Positions 61,145 through 64,000 of a DNA stretch of 64,000 nt are shown here, piece after piece. The DNA is taken from NCBI GenBank assembly GCA_956465555.1, contig OY101116.1, forward strand, positions 2,852,001 to 2,916,000, read 5' to 3'. Source of the stretch: Nitzschia sp. pyKryTriq1 (Eukaryota > Bacillariophyta > Bacillariophyceae > Bacillariales > Bacillariaceae). The position numbers and the translations under genes are program-made. The notes below the pieces were generated by a model that worked only from the letters and a program-made list of their open reading frames with translations, did not search any database and had not been told where the DNA came from. Position 1 is the stretch's first letter; each line of letters opens with the position of its first letter.

Positions 61145-63313
61145 ATGAAATTCTCTTTGCTTGCTCTTCCGGCCTTTGTCGCCGGAGCCACGGCAAACTT
61201 GGATGAGATTCGTGCTAAGCGCCGTCTCAACCAGGAGTTCATGCGAGCCATGACCTCCGATCCTCGGATCTCGGAAGTGCAAAAGAAAAAACGCGCCCAG
61301 AAGGTCCGAAAGCTCCACGAAGACCTCATTAAGGCCTCTCGTAAGTTGAGTAGTAGCCAGTATTCTGAGTACCAGCAACAAGCCTACAGCGATCAACAAC
61401 AATACTATCAACAGCAACAACAGTACCAGCAAGATGGTCAATACCAGTACCAACAACAGTACCAGCAAGACGATCAGTACCAGTACCAACAAAATGGCCA
61501 GGGAAACCAATACCAGCAAAATGCCCAGGGAAACCAGTACCAGTACCAGGAAGGCCAAACTTACTCTGATCAGGGTACCTGGAACGGAGAATACTGGGAA
61601 TTTAACGGTGAAATCCCCTTCGATCTATCGTCCCGCGCTTTCAAGTACTCTGGTTGCGCGGCCATCAAGACATACGATTCGGACCGTGCTTACAGTAACG
61701 GAAACCCCATGGTCATGGACACTTACGCCACCTTTCGTCTCTGTCCTGCCGACAAGTGCAACGACTACTCCATGACTGGATGCGGGAAGAACTACGGAGA
61801 GTATGCCATCGAAATGAAGACCTATTTGTCTTATGTCCTCGGATTCTACGACGGACGCTTCCAAGATTACTGCAACTACTGCGAGCCCTGCGATTACGAG
61901 TACGAGGCCTTGGCCAAGACCGCTCTCCAACAGTGTTACGCTGATCTCGAGCAAACGACCTACGCGAATGCTCAGAAACAGCAACAACAGGCCTGGCAGG
62001 AGTACTACAACGCAAATAATGGTGACATGTCTGGCTGGAATGTGAATGGAGATGGAAACTTCCAGAATTATAATAATTACTACAATCAGGCCCATAACTA
62101 TGACGGCTACTACAACATTGGTGGAAGCAATGGTGCTTACGGCTCGGGTGCAAATCAATATGGTGGAAGCTATAAGAACTACAACGGAAACTACCGGAAT
62201 GGCTATGGCAACCGAGATCTCGGCAATGGATACAGTAACTATGGAGGGTACTGGGGATCTGATGGCACTTATCACGAAAGCAACGACGACCAATACACCG
62301 GCATAAAATATTCGAAGTGCTTGGATGGATCTCTCTGCGACGAATGCGAGTACCAAAACGAGCTGGAATACCTCTGGTGTGATGACTATACCTGCGGTGA
62401 CTACTACAAGTACTGTTCTGAATTGTACGGTGGTGAACAGAACGACTTCGATGTTTCCCAGTTCTTGGAGTGTGCGGAATATGTAGACGAATACGACCGA
62501 ACGTACTATATCGGGCCCCACTGTGGATCTGATCATTTCACTATTTCCTTGGGTGTGTTCAGCGATGAGAATTGTGTGGACTACATTGGAGAAGATATGT
62601 CTGTTGCCGCTGTCCTTGGTTCGAACTACAAAGACGCAGACATGTTCGGTCTCCCTAAAGAGTGTATCTCGTGTGACGCAGCGGTAAGTCAGCAGCAGCT
62701 TTGCACCAAATCCAAAGTATCAGTTTTTCTCATTCAGTTTCTCACCGTTTGATTGTTTGATTTTTTGCATTTTTTGCAGGAGGCGTACGAGAACACCGTA
62801 AGCAGTGGCGAAGGACGATACGGTGACTACGTTACTGCACCCGAAACGGACCAAGAGGGAACAGTCGCCGTGTGCCGTGCTCTTTACTCCGGAAGTGCTC
62901 AGTGCAACATGAACATGAATAATTTTGAACAAATCTCTCGATACATGAGTACCTATGAGATTGATCTTGAGAAACGCTACTGTGCTTTCATTGCGAACAT
63001 TATCGACGGTAATTACGACGAGAACGGAGATATCCTTTTGAAGCCTGAGCAATTCAACTTTGCTGACTGGAAAAACCCTCGGCAGTACAAGAAGTTGAGA
63101 ATGCCTGCCGACCAAGCCATCTACCTGTCATTGAGTATCATTGCGTTCATCGCAACTGCCGCGATGGCCGTCTTCGCTCACCGATCGATAAGACGAAGCG
63201 CCAGCCCGTGGCGACCGAAGCGAGGGAGCCCGGAAGAACATATTGCCCGAAAGAATTCAGGTATCGGCTTTGCCCGATCACAAAGTGGACCTGGTAACGC
63301 CCCACTCATCTAA
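61145..63313 (+). CDS. Cysteine-rich single-pass membrane protein, Q/Y- and N/Y/G-rich (family member C)
   Basis: Two exons: 61145-62683 and 62780-63313 (intron 96 nt, phase 0, same position as in member B); 690 aa. Signal peptide (MKFSLLALPAFVAGATA), then DEIRAKRRLNQEF with RXL at residues 26-28. A Q/Y block of about 90 residues follows (repeats of the type YQYQQQYQQD). Cys domain 1 is nearly identical to that of member B (AFKYSGCAAIKTYDSDRAYS; FRLCPADKCNDYSMTGCG; YCNYCEPCDY). The second spacer is N/Y/G-rich rather than Ser-rich and carries RXL in NRDLG. Cys domain 2 has CDECEYQNELEYLWCDDYTC, YIGPHCGSDHFTISLGVFSD and ECISC. Exon 2 shares ALYSGSAQCNMNMNNFEQIS, PEQFNFADWKNP, a membrane helix (YLSLSIIAFIATAAMAVF) and the tail NSGIGFARSQSGPGNAPLI. 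Confidence 0.85.
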
Positions 63314-63516
63314 TGGCGGAAAAGGACAGATATTTATCGTCCTGGGGTTTTGGATTTGGTTACTTGTAAAATTAATAAAAAAAGAGGATGTACTAACAAG
63401 AAAAAAAACTAACGATTGTACTATCATCGTGACACCATGAAGTCAAGTGTAGAGCGACGTGGATCGTCGGAGGCTATGGTACGAATACTGCACTCCTGAG
63501 TACGTTTATGGTTCAT

Positions 63517-64000
63517 CTAGTAAAAATAATCAGCCACAAGTAATCGCTGCTTCCCGTCATCGTCGACCACAAGCAATCGGCCATCGTGGGCGATATCTAT
63601 CATCCTGACTTTTTCTCCAGACCCTCTGATTTCATATTCTGCGCCCAACTCGGACCAAGCTTTCCACGAAGTCATGAATTCTGCTGCATCGAAACCATCA
63701 TCCGCGAGAGAATTTTTTGTCCATTCCTGCAATCGTATCGTCAAATCGACACCCAGATCAAGGGCAGAGAGCTTTTGCCGATCTGGATGATGCACATGAT
63801 ACTCTTGTATGCTCGTCGCAGATCGGGGCACAACACGAAAATCTTTCTTCTCAGAGGGAAGAGCCGATGGATGAGACTTCACATTGATGCCGATCCCTAT
63901 CAGCCAAAAGTCGTCGTCGTCGTTGCCTTCCTGTCCCACCACCCGATGGCTCTCGATCAGAGTACCAGCAATTTTCTTTGCATCCACTAAGACATCATTG
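63517..64000 (-). CDS. Biotin-protein ligase (BirA/HCS), C-terminal part; runs off the window
   Basis: Partial; the frame is open to the window's end and its start lies beyond 64000. It begins NDVLVDAKKIAGTLIES, the family's substrate loop (WPND...KK-[IV]-AG-[IT]-L), continues with WLIGIGINV, and has an insertion with a His-rich stretch. It ends with the small beta-barrel domain: EYEIRGSGEKVRMIDIAHDG, RLLVVDDDGKQRLLVADYFY. The enzyme attaches biotin from biotinyl-AMP to carboxylase carrier proteins. The N-terminal catalytic GRGRxxR loop is outside the window. Confidence 0.85.
   Translation of the reverse strand, partial: NDVLVDAKKIAGTLIESHRVVGQEGNDDDDFWLIGIGINVKSHPSALPSEKKDFRVVPRSATSIQEYHVHHPDRQKLSALDLGVDLTIRLQEWTKNSLADDGFDAAEFMTSWKAWSELGAEYEIRGSGEKVRMIDIAHDGRLLVVDDDGKQRLLVADYFY

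Noticed and set aside
61625-62536. Minus-strand ORF (303 codons) opposite family member C
   Set aside because: Same antisense effect as at member B.

Overview
This window is nuclear DNA of a photosynthetic stramenopile, almost certainly a diatom. The reasons are: (i) several proteins begin with a signal peptide followed by a diatom-type plastid cleavage motif with Phe or Trp (for example VAAF/TATAP and GLAF/NLPG); (ii) introns are short (about 75-111 nt) with GTRAGT-like donors; (iii) copia retroelement fragments are present; (iv) there is a cluster of signal-peptide, N/Q/Y-rich, cysteine-rich, single-pass membrane proteins whose layout recalls diatom cell-wall or silica-vesicle membrane proteins; and (v) intergenic DNA is full of short palindromes such as TACCGGTA. 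No bacterial-style operons, tRNAs, rRNAs or CRISPR arrays were seen. All gene models come from reading frames, splice consensus and remembered family motifs. No search was run.

Layout. 0-9 kb: a four-repeat EF-hand-like protein, a disordered unknown protein (-), and an At5g03900-like membrane protein. 10-16 kb: plastid N-acetylglutamate synthase, then two tandem glyoxalase-like paralogues (-) with acidic or Lys-rich tails. 17.5-25 kb: a Golgi-type glycosyltransferase-like gene with three exons, and a seven-exon MscS-type mechanosensitive channel carrying an EF-hand. 25-30 kb: a doubtful small gene, an ATP6AP2-like membrane protein, and a thylakoid-lumen MsrB-like protein (-). 30-34 kb: a copia remnant and a plastid lycopene-cyclase-family flavoprotein. 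33-44.5 kb, all on the minus strand: a leucine-zipper regulator, mitochondrial ribosomal protein mL49, a GAF/histidine kinase/double-receiver hybrid kinase, a secreted SYLDALP-repeat protein, and a GT90 O-glycosyltransferase. 45-50 kb: plastid IspE (CMK), an RlmN/Cfr-type radical-SAM methyltransferase whose frame is broken, and a seven-helix receptor (-). 50-52 kb: repeat-rich DNA with no gene.

52-63.3 kb is the most distinctive part. Three paralogous cysteine-rich membrane proteins (520, 661 and 690 aa) lie head to tail on the plus strand. The first is separated from the other two by a copia 3' fragment with its LTR and by a 1,638-bp element that has perfect 30-bp terminal inverted repeats and a GAGTC target duplication. 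The window ends inside a biotin-protein ligase gene (-).

How the genes relate. Most are unrelated single genes. Plastid functions recur: arginine synthesis, isoprenoid synthesis, a carotenoid-cyclase-like flavoprotein, a lumenal MsrB-like protein, and perhaps the RlmN-like enzyme. The glyoxalase-like pair and the cysteine-rich trio are local tandem duplications.
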